A stretch of 64,000 bases of DNA, from the NCBI GenBank assembly GCA_020205615.1, contig CM035173.1, positions 32,332,293 to 32,396,292 of the forward strand. The letters run 5' to 3'. The stretch is from Panax quinquefolius (lineage: Eukaryota; Streptophyta; Magnoliopsida; Apiales; Araliaceae). The position numbers and the translations under genes were made by a program. Each line of letters begins with the position of its first letter. Within the stretch, counting starts at the first letter, position 1. Below the pieces are notes generated by a model. It was not told the DNA's origin. It did no database searches and worked only from the letters and a program-made list of their open reading frames with translations. Positions 1-11,898 of this stretch are shown here, in pieces.

Positions 1-101
1 TTCAATTCTGGGGACAGAATCTTTGTAAGGAGGGAAGAATGTGACGATTCGATTGTTTGAGTTGTGATTCTGGAGACAGAATCCTTGTAAGGAGGGAAGG
101 A
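1..101 (+). mobile_element. 3' end of a Ty3/gypsy polyprotein with polypurine tract
   Basis: The first codons read as the tail of a chromovirus-type Pol (FNSGDRIFVRREEC), followed by an AAGGAGGGAAGGATG polypurine tract just before a TGTAACAATCC LTR start at 102. The block from about 5 to 66 is repeated at 67 to 101 with a 62-base period, so the purine tract is present twice. The rest of the element lies upstream of the window. The motif set is typical of plant Ty3/gypsy elements; the lineage is inferred. Confidence 0.6.
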
Positions 102-922
102 TGTAACAATCCAGAATTTCAAATTTTAATAGTAGATATTTGTTGAATTATATAAATATTTATTTGATGTGTTTATTGTTGAAATTGATGAAATAAATAT
201 TTTATTGATGTGGTTATTATTAGTAAATATTTATAAAGTAAATTTATTAGATAATATTCTAAATTAATTTAATTTATAATTTGGAGAGTTGTAATATAAC
301 ATGAGATGTTATATTATTGTCTTAATTTAATAATTTAAAATGGTATATTAAATTATTAAATAAAATTATAATTTTGTAATATTTATTTAAGTGGAGTATT
401 TATTTAAAATATAGTATGTATAATTATTTTATTTGATTAATGTTGGATATGGAAATCCAAATAAGTCATATGTGGTTATAAATTATAAACTAAATTGTTT
501 ATTAAAATAATTAAAGTAGTTTAATTTATTTTTACCCAAACAAGGCTTAAATATATTAAGTCTTTATTTTAAAGACTTTTTGCCAAACAAAGCCGTATAT
601 ATGGCTTTTGGATTTTTAATTTTGAATTTGTAAATAATATAAATTAAATAAATTAAATAATAAATAAAATATAATTATAACATATACATTTGTGTGTAAT
701 GAATGTTATAATAAGTTTACGTATTAAGATTATATCAGTTTTCTTTTACGTATTAGTTACCCTATATTGACACTAAGAGGAGGAAAGAAGAAAAGTTCAA
801 AGAATTGAGAGTTTCAGTGAGAAAATTGCAGAGAATTGAGAGAGAGATTGTGAGAATTGTCAAGCAACTTCAGTGTTTAGCAAGAATTAACAAGCCAATT
901 GAAGTTATTTTCTTTAACCTTG

Positions 923-960
<38 letters not shown>

Positions 961-1300
961 ATGTTTTACAGCATAAAATTTCTAAGTCCTGTGAATCCAA
1001 TTTGTCTTGAATGGTTGTTATGAACTGAATTATTGTATCTATATTTATTTGTGGTGTTAGAACTAATATTTAGTCAAGAATTATTATGCTAATTTCGTTT
1101 AAAAGGAACAAAATAATGTCAGTGAATATTTTTAATATGGTTCATGAAAAGTACCAATTTTGATGATCAATTCGTATGTTAAACTGCAAATTGAAGCTTG
1201 TTTATGCTAGTTCATTAAGAAATGAAGATAGCGTAGTTTGAACGAAGTGATTCGGTGTAAAATTGTAATCACAGTGTTGATTTTTGTAGAGGATGTCAAA
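102..1300 (+). mobile_element. Probable 3' LTR of the upstream gypsy element
   Basis: The sequence starts TGTAACAATCC directly after the polypurine tract, as an LTR should. It is very AT-rich and non-coding. A candidate promoter/leader zone with GA-rich text lies around 770-860. I could not find the CA-type right end, so the end is approximate. Nothing gene-like is seen up to the foldback element at 1.5 kb. Confidence 0.4.
922..960. repeat. (AT)n(GT)n microsatellite
   Basis: Alternating AT dinucleotides pass directly into GT dinucleotides inside the presumed LTR. A short open frame across it (MRVSV...) is repeat-derived and not a gene. Confidence 0.85.
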
Positions 1301-1524
1301 AATTGAGTTTTTATATGAAAATGAGAAATTTGAGAAATTAAACTAGCTTAAGTTGTTGTTAAATTGTTCTATATTGATATATATGTGAGGAAGCATGTTT
1401 GTAATAGTTTTATATCATTTGTTTGTGTTAATTTCACTGTTTGGTGGGTGAAATTCATGTTAGTTGGGCTAAAGTCGGCTACCATTCACTGCCATTTGAC
1501 ATCGGTTGTTCCCACACTTATTCA

Positions 1525-2045
1525 ACCCCACCTTCTAAGGATGCCTATCTAAAATTCACCATTAGAAGATTAAACTTTTAAATTTTTTTGATTATGTCTA
1601 AATTGATAGTGCCACATCAGAAAATTGATGACATTGCAGCGATACGTGACTAAAAAAAATTATGTGTAATATTGAGTTTTATTTTAACAATTATTCAATT
1701 AAGTTTTTTATACCAAAAAGGATAAATATATGATCATTATTATTTTTAAAGTAAATTATTATTATAATTTTAATATAAGATCATTATTACTTTTTTAAAA
1801 TAAATTTAATGATAATTTTACACTTTTGATAAATTATTAATTTTTAAAATTTATTTTTTTGTTAAATTTATTTTTTTAAAGTAAATTTCATGAAAAATTT
1901 TAAACTAAAGTTAATAATGGTCTTATATCTATCTTTTTTTGTACAAAAAATTATTTGAATAAATGTTAAAATGAGACTCAATATTACACAAAAGTATTTG
2001 TTATTTATGTGTCGTTGTCATTTCATCAATTTTTTGATTTGGAAC
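1525..2045. mobile_element. Foldback (long-TIR) DNA element, left part
   Basis: A long inverted repeat. The left arm (1559-1700, containing AAATTGATAGTGCCACATCAG) matches the reverse complement of the right arm (about 1955-2045), and the match continues at 13409-13460 after the retrotransposon nest: CCATTAGA, a T-rich run, then AAATTGATAGT. The centre (1700-1950) is AT-rich, has no coding potential and is itself palindromic. The length and arms suggest a non-autonomous MULE-like or foldback element. The outer ends and target duplication were not resolved. The right arm is split by the GGAAC-flanked LTR nest. Confidence 0.6.
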
Positions 2046-2525
2046 TGTGACGTCCCGAAAATAGGTATACATCACTCATTCTGAGTCGCTAAATACATGG
2101 TACAGAAATAACTACAACTTCATTAATACAATTATCGTGCAAAATACGACAACACATAAACTATGAGTTTAAATACAAATATTGTCTTCTAGACAATATC
2201 CACACTCAAATAAGTCCTCATTACAATTATTGATACACTATTTTACAAAATAGTGAGGACTACTATAACAACATGGAACATCACTCCACACCCCGACTAC
2301 TTTCCGCTATATTCTCGCTTCCTAAGAAGAAAATAGAACAAAAAGGAAAAGGGTGAGCTCAACTAGCCCAGTAAAGAATATTATAACTAAGATAATGAAC
2401 AACAAATTATCGTTAGCCTTCAACAAATCAGATAAAATATAATGGACAATAAGTTTTAGATCAATATTCCCAGCGAAAATAACAATTCATTAGAAGAGTT
2501 TAGTAGAGAATAAAATCTACTATCA
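2046..2525 (-). mobile_element. Outer chromovirus LTR, left fragment
   Basis: TGTGACGTCCCGAAAATAGG starts an LTR terminus of the same family as the LTRs at 2526 and 9408, and the first about 480 bases align with them. It is cut at 2525 by the TGTAACGCCC terminus of the inner element. The five bases before it (GGAAC, 2041-2045) recur directly after the far LTR end at 13408, so this fragment and 11899-13408 look like the two halves of one older solo LTR. Orientation follows the internal pol genes (minus). Confidence 0.7.
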
Positions 2526-5001
2526 TGTAACGCCCTCAAAATAGGTATACATCACCCATTCTGAGTTTAAATACAAATATTGTCATCTAGACAATATCCA
2601 CACTCAAATAAGTCCTCATTACAATTATTGATACACTATTTTATAAAATAGTGAGGACTACTACAACAACTGCCTTGGAACATCACTCCACACCCCGACA
2701 ACTCCCCGCTATATTCTCGTTTCTTGAGAAGAAAAATAGAAAAAAAAAAAAAAGGGTGAGCTTAACTAGCCCAGTAAAGAACATTATGACTAAGATAATA
2801 TATAACAAATTATCGTTAGTCCTCAATAAGGAAAAATCTGATAAAATATAATAGACAACAAGTTTTAAATCAATATTCGCAGCGAAAATAATAATTCATT
2901 AGAAGAGTTAAGTAGAGAATGAAATCTACTATCTTCTTTGATTTAAAATTTCATCATCAATATTTTATCCCTGTAACATCAATCAATACACGTCTTGAAT
3001 TAAATATTCATCTTTGCACTACAGGCCAAAGATATTCATCAGTTGGTCATGTTCATCTCAACACTTGTTCATCTTTGCACTACGGGCCAAAGATATTCAT
3101 CAGAAAATCATTCATCTTTGCATTCCAGGCCACAGATATTCAGTTATATCATCATTTAGGACTGAGGATGATGAAAAATATTTTTAAAAAAATGAATCCA
3201 GTGAGACAAAAGAACAAATATTAGGGATTCGTACTTCGGTTTATCCATGTTCAAAAACACCCCATAATATACTATGGTAGAGTAAAATTTAAGAATAATG
3301 ATCAAAACATGGATACAATCAAAGATAGTAACAAAAATAGACATCTTAGACAAAGAACGAAAATTTAATTTTTCTGTGAATAATGTTGTATTCGTGAATA
3401 GTGTCGTATACATGAATAGTAACCCCGACACAAAAAGGTAGAAATTTCACAAGAAAAATTATACTAATATTTTGGCATAATGATATTAAAAGAAATAATA
3501 TCATTTACTGAAGAAAATAACATCCTTACCTCAAAAAAGAATAGTGCTTACATTTGGAATATCAGGATATATTTGAAGAAAACTTGCATCGTATAACAAC
3601 ACTCAAAGTATCAAAATACTCACAAAAATACGTTCGATAATATAGAGAAAGAAAACTTCAGTTTCTGGTGTGATTTTCAATTCTAACCTAAGCACCCTAT
3701 TTATAGGAAAATGCTTAGAACACAAAAGCAGAAAATTTAATAAAATATTAATATATATAAAAAAATTCATGCCCACCTTAGAAAATCTGAATTCAGCATG
3801 TTTACCACTCATGTGGGGCCCACCAAAATGAAAAAAAATGTTTTTCTTTTAAAAAATATTTTAAACTTCAATAATATATAATAAATAGCCCTTTTATAAA
3901 AAAAAATTGAATATTATGTCCATTCCATAGGAAATTCAATTCTCTACAACTTTGCAAGTTTAAGTTTTTCCAAATTCCAAACAAAAATTGACCGAAATTC
4001 ACATACGGACGATTTTACAAGCTATAATCAAATTTCAGTCAAAAAAATGGGGCCCAACGACATATTTAACATGTTTTTAGCATTTATTGTAACAAAAATA
4101 CTCTTCCTCCTCATTTACTCATATACCACACATTCATTGTAAAAATATCATTATTATTATATTATTGTAATATAATAATATATTTAAATAAATTATTTTA
4201 TCAGAAAAGATAAAATATCAATTTTTAACAATTGTCACTTTTTTAAAAATTCCTCCATTTATATCCACATAAATAAATATTTTCCTTATCATATAAATCA
4301 ATAATTAATTATTTACAAATAATATTACAGAATCACAATACTGACAACCAAGCCGTTCCCAAGAAATAGGGGGCTTTCCAATAAGGATTTATCCTTACTG
4401 GCGCGCAATTAGGTGACCAAACCTCTCGTTAGACAGAACTTTCTAGACATTGCCAATAATGCTATCTAATAATATTATTCAAATAATATGAATTATTAAT
4501 CTGATAATGAGAAATACTGTGTAGTGACAAGTATTGAAACAACAATAATATAAAATATCAACGTAGCAATTATTGAATCAATAAAATAGAATATTGAACA
4601 GTAATTACTGTAACAATTATTGAGTAGAGCCTTCTTACGTAAGAATCAATAAATGGTGCAATACCGTGTTCTACTGTGTTTAAACCACCGGGTATTAACG
4701 GTAATAACTACGCCGTTATTTATAAAAACTTATACTTGTCGTTTTCTTCATCCAATCGCTTTTAAGGTATGGGTCCACACACAAATTTGTGCCATAAATG
4801 CGAATATTCTCGAACAGTAAGAATATTTCATGACCAAACGAATATTCCCCGACAACAATGAATATTTTATAACCACTTGCTTATTTGAAATATTTGCACA
4901 TTTTACCCATAACTAACCACATTAATCAAATCAACCCTTACTGTTTCAAAATAATAAATAAAGGAAATTCAATTTCATTTATAAAAAGTTAGGGTCATAC
5001 A
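2526..5001 (-). mobile_element. 3' LTR of the inner Ty3/gypsy chromovirus
   Basis: In plus orientation it runs from TGTAACGCCC to GGGTCATACA. Read on the minus strand it starts TGTATGACCC and ends GGGCGTTACA. It aligns along its length with 9408-11898. Inside are three copies of a TTCATCTTTGCACTAC motif (3005-3145), the 20-base perfect palindrome CACTATTTTATAAAATAGTG (about 2633-2652) and two units of an 18-base minisatellite (3378-3422). Relative to the other LTR it lacks 82 bases between two TGAGT motifs near 2562. Open frames inside it are spurious. Confidence 0.85.
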
Positions 5002-5016
5002 ACATCCCCTCCTTAT
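5002..5016 (-). other. Polypurine tract of the inner gypsy element
   Basis: On the minus strand the bases before the 3' LTR read AAGGAGGGGATGT, a purine-rich plus-strand primer directly next to the TGTATGACCC LTR start. Its position and composition are as expected for Ty3/gypsy elements. Confidence 0.75.
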
Positions 5017-5029
5017 GAAATTTCATCCT

Positions 5030-8000
5030 CGAAATTGACGTATGTACCTGGTGTTTCGAAAAGATGAGGATACCTCGCTTTCATTTCCGTTTCCAACTCC
5101 CAGGTCATTTCCTCAATAATATGGTTCCTCCACAAAACTTAAACTTGTGGTATGACTTTTGTGCGTAGAACATGCTCCTTCATATCCAAGATCTTGACAG
5201 GTACCTCCTCGTACGTTAAATCTTTGGCTATTTCATCTGGTTCTAACTCAATAATGTGGTTCGGGTCTTTCACATAGTTACGAAGCACAGATATGTGAAA
5301 AATATTATGAACACGAGACATACTTGGAGGTAACACGAGTCTATAGGCCACATTTCCTACTCGGTCAAGAATCTGAAATGGACCAATAAATCATGGATTG
5401 AGCTTTCCTCTCTTCCCAAATCTTGTAACTCCCTTCCATGGAGCAACTCGCAACAATACATGATCCCCAATACTAAATTCCACGTCCTTTCGATGAAGAT
5501 CCGCATAACTCTTTTGTCGATCATGTGTGCGTTTGTATACGTTATCGAATCATTTGGATCTTTTCTGTAGTCATACGTACCAACTCTGGTCCCAACAATG
5601 TTGCTTCACCCACCTCCTCCCAACATACTGGAGAGCGACACTTTCGTCCATACAATGCTTCAATGGAGCCAAACCTATACTTTCCTGATAACTGTTGTTG
5701 TAGGAGAATTCCCCGATGGTAAATACTTATCCAACTCCTTTGAAGTCTAGGACACATAGTCTTAATAGATCTTCAAGAGTTTGAATAGTCCTCTCGATTG
5801 TCCATCAGTTTGAGGATGGTATGCCTAACCGAATCGTAAATCTGTGCCCATAGCCTTTCTGCAAGCTAACCCAAAATTGTGAAGTGAATCTTGAGTCACG
5901 ATCCAAAACTATGGATCTTGGCATACCATGCAATCTCACAATCTCATTTACGTGCATACTGACGCAAGGCGTTCGAGGAATAAGTCTCCGTATCGGCAAG
6001 AAATGAGCAGACTTAGTTAATCTATCAACAATAACACAAATAGCATCTATGCCTTGAGAAATCGTGGGAAGACCCGTAACGAAATCCATGGTAATGTGTT
6101 CCCACTTCCATTTTGAAATCTCAAGTGGTTGCAATGGACCCTTTGGCACTTGATGCTCTGCCTTTACACGTTGACAAGTTAAACATCTCGAGATAAACTT
6201 CGCGATCTCTCTCTTCAAATTGTTCCACCAAAATGTATGTCGAAGATCACGATATATTTTGGTACTTCCAAGATGGATTGCAAACGGCGTATTATGTGTC
6301 TCCATCATAATCTTGTACTTCAAATCAGAGTCGTTAGGAACACAAAGTCTGGAGTTGACTCGAAGTACTCCTTCTTCATCGATTCTTGCTTCTGGGATAA
6401 CATCTTCTTGTACTTTCATCTTCATACGCATCATATTCTGTGAGTTGTCGTGAGGCATAGGCTATGACTTTCCCATGTTGCATGAGAACACATCCTAACC
6501 CTTTGCCTGAAGCATCGTTATAGATAACAAATCCATCCGAACCAGACGGTATTGTCAAAACAGGTGCCGAAATGAGTCTCCTCTTAAGCTCTTGGAAACT
6601 CTTCTCGCATTCCTCACTCCATACGAATTTTGTATCTTTCTGAGTCAGTTGAGTTAACGGAGTAGAGATTCAAGAAAATCCTTCCACGAATCTCCGAAAA
6701 TAACCAAATTTAAAACCGAGAAGCTACGTCTTCGATTCTCACTTGGTTGCTCTAACTTTGTATTGCTTCAATCTTCGCCGGGTCAACAGATATTCCATGT
6801 TTTGACACCACGTGCCCAAGGAATGCTACTTCCTCAAGCTAGAACTCATATTTCTTCAACTTGGAATATAGCTTGCTTTCACGAAGCCTTTGAAGTACCA
6901 GCTTCAAATGGTGCTCATGATCATCATGACTTTTGAAATATATGAGGATGTCATCAATAAAGACAACAACGAACTGATCCAAATATTCCTTGAATACTCA
7001 GTTCATCATATCCATGAAAGGCGGGAGCATTAATCAATCAAAAGACATGACTAAGAATTCATAATGCCCATACTGGGAGTTCTAAAGGCGGTCTTGGAAT
7101 ATCCTCAATTCTAATCTTGGTGATGATATCCGAGCGAAGATCGATCTTTGAAAAGAATTGTGCTCCTTGCAATTTGGTCAAATAGGTCATCAATGCGAGG
7201 TGGCGGATACTATTCTTGATGGTGACATGGTTCGATTCCGGTAGTCAATATTAAAACGCATACTCCCCGTCTTTCTTCTTTCTGAATAAAGCAGGAGCAC
7301 CCCGAGGAGATGTCTTGGGGACGAATGAAATCGATGTCCAACAACTCATGTAGTTGGACCTTTAACTCCTGAAGTTCAATAGGAGCCATTCGATATGGGG
7401 TTTAGAAATGGGCTTTTTACCAAGTTCAAGGTCAATAACAAATTCAACTTCACGTTCTGGGGGTAGACCTGGAAGTTCTTCAGGAAATACATCAGGAAAT
7501 TCACTAACAACAGAAATATTTTTCAAATCTAACGTGTTTTTGTTCAAGTCCATGACATGGGCTAAGAAAGCTTGACATCCGTTTTTTTAATAAACGAATG
7601 GCTTTATAGTTTGATATGACAGTGATTGACTTTAATGGTTTGGTTGCTTGAATTCGCATAACAGGTTGGTTAGGAATATGAAAACTAACAACCTTACGAA
7701 AACAATTAATTTTGGCATGATGAGTAGTTAACCAATCAATCCCTAAAATCACATCACATACAAGTATCTTTAAAGAGATAAGATCAATAGGTAATGTGAT
7801 GGTGCCAACTTGGATCAAACAAGATTTATAAACAGTGGATGTAATGAAAGTTTCTCTAACAGAGTCTCCATGATAAGTCAAAGTCTAATTTCTCCGAGTC
7901 GAGTTTAAAATTTGAGCACAAGCGGAGAGATAAATGAATGGGTAGAAGCAGTGGTATCTAGTAAGGTATAAACTTTGCAAGAGTTTATGATTAGCTTACC

Positions 8001-8040
8001 CGTGATCACCTCGTTCGGGTTCCTCAAATTTTGGCGACCA
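5030..8040 (-). pseudogene. Degenerate chromovirus pol (PR, RT, RNase H, IN, chromodomain-like tail)
   Basis: Broken minus-strand frames give the Pol domains in order. Protease: VILGIDWLTTHHAKINC near 7700, with the active-site motif reading LLDTTAS near 7960 where DTGA/DSGA is usual. Reverse transcriptase: FIDDILIY near 6945, so the catalytic DD is kept. RNase H: IYNDASGKGLGCVL near 6500. Integrase: an HHCC zinc-binding block ending CLTCQRVKAEHQ near 6200, core MDFVTGLP near 6080 and VLDRDSRF near 5910. The tail reads VLWRNHIIEEMTWE near 5110, which resembles the end of chromodomain-type Pol proteins. Frame changes and stops (for example inside EF*LEEVAFLGHVVS near 6840) show it cannot encode an intact polyprotein. 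The domain order PR-RT-RH-IN places it in Ty3/gypsy; a Tekay/Del-like lineage is inferred from the tail and the priming site. Confidence 0.85.
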
Positions 8041-9220
8041 CGATAAACGCTTCTTCCGAGAATAGCGACTTTGCCTTGTGCAGGATGACCTTTTGAGTCA
8101 CCATCCCCATTGGACTTGGTTTTACTACTGATACAATCTCGAGCGATATGACCTTTCTTTCCACAATTATAACATACCTTGAACTGTTGTGGGCGGTTTC
8201 AATGATATATCCCTCTTTTCCGCATTTATAACATATAACCGGTGATCGTTCTCCTCCCTTAAATACAGCTGATGCTGGTGCTGATGTCTTCACATTGTCA
8301 TTGTTGTACCTTCTCTTTTTAAAATCTCCCCTGACTCGCTTCTTCTATTATCATGGCCACGATTACCACCAGAGTGGTTACCGTTTTTGTCCGTATTTTT
8401 CCTTCCTCGCTGGTTATCATTGCTCCGATGACTACTGTCACTGGTATGACCCTGGTTGTGGTCCATCGATTGAACATATTCATTATCTCGCTCTAATAAT
8501 TGAGCCCTGTTGACAACATCTGAATATAGAGAAAATTTGTGAGAAATGAAGTATTGACGAATGTCAGGTTTCAAACCTCTCAGAAACATCTGCGTCATAC
8601 GTTCCTCATTTTCCACCAAATGAGGTGCAAACCTGGATAACTCTGCGAACTTAGCCTCGTACTGGGACACTGTCATGTTGTTCTGTTTCAGTCTAATAAA
8701 CTTTACCTCCTTCATATAACGAATACTTTCAGAAAAGTACTTGTCATTGAACAGTTTTTGAAACGTTTCCCAAGACATGTTGAGTGCGGCTGGCTATGTA
8801 CGCTTCACAGATTCCTACCAGTAATCTGCTTCACCACGGAACATAAAGGTGACGAATGGAACCTTCTGTTCCTTTGTACATCCCAAGACATCGAATATCT
8901 TGGTAATTTGCTTGACCCACGTTTCTGCCTTAATCGAATCCGGCTTTCCCCAGAATTCTGGTGGTCCCAACTCTTTGAGCGCTTGGTTTGTGATGAAAGC
9001 AGCGTTGCTTATCATTTCACACTGTATTTTGTACACGAGTCTCCCTCGTCTGATTTTATATGAACTGGAAAAAGTTTCTAAACATCCCATCGTTCATCGT
9101 CTGATCAGTGGTGTTGTTTACAGGAGGAACATTATCGTCCTGTTGCACGTTCTCCTGATTAGTGAGTAAAGGTGTCTCCACGGTCTCATTTACTCCATTG
9201 TTAACATTCTCAGTTGACAT
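8040..9220 (-). pseudogene. Degenerate gag with two zinc knuckles
   Basis: Minus-strand frames at 9056-9220, 8815-9090 and 8290-8778 read as a plant gypsy Gag: GPPEFWGKPDSIKAETWVKQ, then SWETFQKLFNDKYFSESIRYMK, then LRGLKPDIRQYF and a basic, Q/N/G-rich tail. Two CCHC-type knuckles follow. The first (CYKCGKEGYIIE) has lost its histidine; the second (CYNCGKKGHIARDC) is intact but in another frame. The start is probably near 9215, where a Met codon precedes STENVNNGVNE. Several frameshifts make it a pseudogene. Confidence 0.8.
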
Positions 9221-9390
9221 TTTCAAATACTGCCATAAAATAAGGGTCAATTAAAGAAATTAACATATCACATAATATCCCTATATTACGAATGACCAAC
9301 AAATAAGCTTAGGTAGACACACTAGCGAAGGATTTACTCGTCTCTCCCCTCCTAGTTCTATTCCCTGATCTCCGCCAGAGACCATATTCC

Positions 9391-9406
9391 TAAGCTCTAA
9401 AACCAA
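9391..9406 (-). other. Primer binding site (initiator-Met tRNA type)
   Basis: On the minus strand, directly inside the 5' LTR end, the bases read TTGGTTTTAGAGCTTA. This is close to the TGGTATCAGAGC complement of the initiator methionine tRNA 3' end, with two changes. The position next to the LTR boundary at 9408 supports the call. Confidence 0.65.
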
Positions 9407-9407
9407 C

Positions 9408-11898
9408 TGTGACGCCCCCAAAATAGGTATACATCACCCATTCTGAGTCGCCAAATACATGGTATAGAAATAACTATAACTTTATTAATACATTTGTCGT
9501 GCAAAATATGACAACACATAAACTGTGAGTTTAAATACAAATATTGTCATCTAAACAATATCCACACTCAAATAAGTCATCATTACAATTATTGATACAC
9601 TATTTTATAAAATAGTGAGGACTACTACAACAACTGCCTTGGAACATCACTCCACACCCCGACAACTCCCCGCTATATTCTCGTTTCCTGAGAAGAAAAA
9701 TAGAACAAAAAGAAAAAGGGTGAGCTTAACTAGCCTAGTAAAGAACATTATGACTAAGATAATATATAACAAATTATCGTTAGTCCTCAATAAGGAAAAA
9801 TATGATAAAATATAATAGACAACAAGTTTTAAATCAATATTCGCAAGGAAATAATAATTCATTAGAAGAGTTAAGTAGAGAATGAAATCTACTATCTTCT
9901 ATGATTTAAAAGTTCATCATCAATATTTTATCCCTGTAACATCAATCAATATACATCTTGAATCAAATATTCATCTTTGAACTACAAGCCAAAGATATTC
10001 ATCGATTAGTCGTATGTTCATCTCAACACTGTTCATCTTTGCACTACGGGCCAAAGATATTCATCGAAAATCATCCATCTTTGCACTACAGGCCAAAGAT
10101 ATTCAGTTATAACATCATTTAGGACTGAGGATGATAAAAAATATTTTATAAAAAATGAATCCAGTGAAACAAAAGAACAAATATTAGGGATTCGTACTTC
10201 GGTTTATCTATGTTCAAAAACACCCCATAATATACTATGGTGGAGTAAAATTTAAGAATAATGATCAAAACATGGATACAATCAAAGATAGTAACAAAAA
10301 TAGACATCTGAGACAAAGAACGGAAATTTAATTTTTTTGTGAATAGTGTCGTATTCGTGAATAGTGTCGTATACGTGAATAGTGTCGTATACATGAATAG
10401 TAACCACGACACAAAAAGGTAGAAATTTCACAAGAAAAATTATACTAATATTTTGGCATAATGATATTAAAAGAAATAATATCATTTACGAAGAAAATAA
10501 CATCCCTTACCTCAAAAGAATAGTACTTCTGGCTGGAATATCAGATATAACGCTGAAGGAAACTTGCATCGTATAACAACACTCAAAGTATCAAAATACT
10601 CACAAAAATACGCTCGATAATATAGAGAAAGAAAACTTCAGTTTCTGGTGTGATTTTCAATTCTAACCTAAGCACCCTATTTATAGGAAAATGCTTAGAA
10701 CACAAAAGCAGAAAATTTAATAAAATATTAATATATATAAAAAAATTTCATGCCCACCTTAGAAAATCTGAATTCAGCATGTTTACCACTCATGTGGGGC
10801 CCACCAAAATGAAAAAAACATTTTTCTTTTAAAAAATATTTTAAACTTCAAAAATTAATTATTTCGGAACTTCAATAATTCATAATAAATAGCCCTTTTA
10901 TCAAAAAAAATTCGAATCTTATGTCCATTCCATAGGAAATTCAATTCTCTACAACTTTGCAAGTTTAAGTTTTTTCAAATTCCAAACAAAAATTGACCGA
11001 AATCCATATACGGACGATTTTATAAGCTATAATCAAATTTCAGTCAAAAAAATGGGGCCCAACGACATGTTTAACATGTTTTTAGCATTTATTGTAACAA
11101 AAATACTCTTCCTCCTTATTTACTCATATATCACACAATCACTATTATTATATTATTGTAATATAATAATATATTTAAATGAATTATTTTATCAGAAAAG
11201 ATAAAATATCAACTTTTAATAATTGTCACTTTTTTAAAAATTCCTCCATTTATATCCACATAAATAAATATTTTCCTTATCATATAAATCAATAATTAAT
11301 TATTTACAAATAATATTACAGAATCACAATACTGACAACCATGCCATTCCCAAGAAAGATGGGGCATTCCAATAAGGATTTCTCCTTACTGGCGCGCAAT
11401 TAGGTGACCAAACCTCTCGTTATACAGAACTTTCTAGATATTGCCAATAATGCTATCTAATAATATTATTCAACTAATATGAATTATTAATCTGATAATG
11501 AGAAATACTGTGTAGTGACAATTATTGAAACAAAAATAATATAAAATATCAACGTAGCAATTATTGAATCAATAAAATAAAATATTGAACAGTAATTACT
11601 GTAACAATTATTGAGTAGAGCCTTCTTACGTAAGAATCAATAATTGGTGCAATACCGTGTGCTACTGTGTTTAAACCACCGGGTATTAATGGTAACAATT
11701 ACGTCGTTATTTATAAAAACTTATACTTGTCGTTTTCTTCATCCAATCGTTTTTCGTTATGGGGCCCACACAAGGTTGCGCCGTCGTACGAATATTCCCC
11801 GACAGTAAGAATATTCCACGACCAAACAAATATTCCCGACAACAATGAATATTTTATAACCACTTGCTTATTTGAAATATTTGCGCATTTTACCCATA
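9408..11898 (-). mobile_element. 5' LTR of the inner chromovirus, distal end lost
   Basis: Starts TGTGACGCCCCC and matches 2526-5001 nearly throughout. It has three units of the 18-base minisatellite (10341-10400) against two in the other LTR. Homology stops at TTTTACCCATA near 11898, where the last about 100 bases of the LTR should follow, and related but clearly more diverged LTR sequence begins instead. The true end was therefore deleted together with part of the older LTR. Confidence 0.8.

Noticed and set aside
3005..3145. Three spaced CTTTGCACTAC repeats considered as a CRISPR-like array
   Set aside because: Only three diverged units with irregular spacers inside a plant LTR. The sequence is a eukaryotic nuclear genome.
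2919..3431. Frames of 91-101 codons near 3 kb and their counterparts near 10.2 kb
   Set aside because: They lie in the repeated part of the chromovirus LTRs, on both strands, with no protein features.
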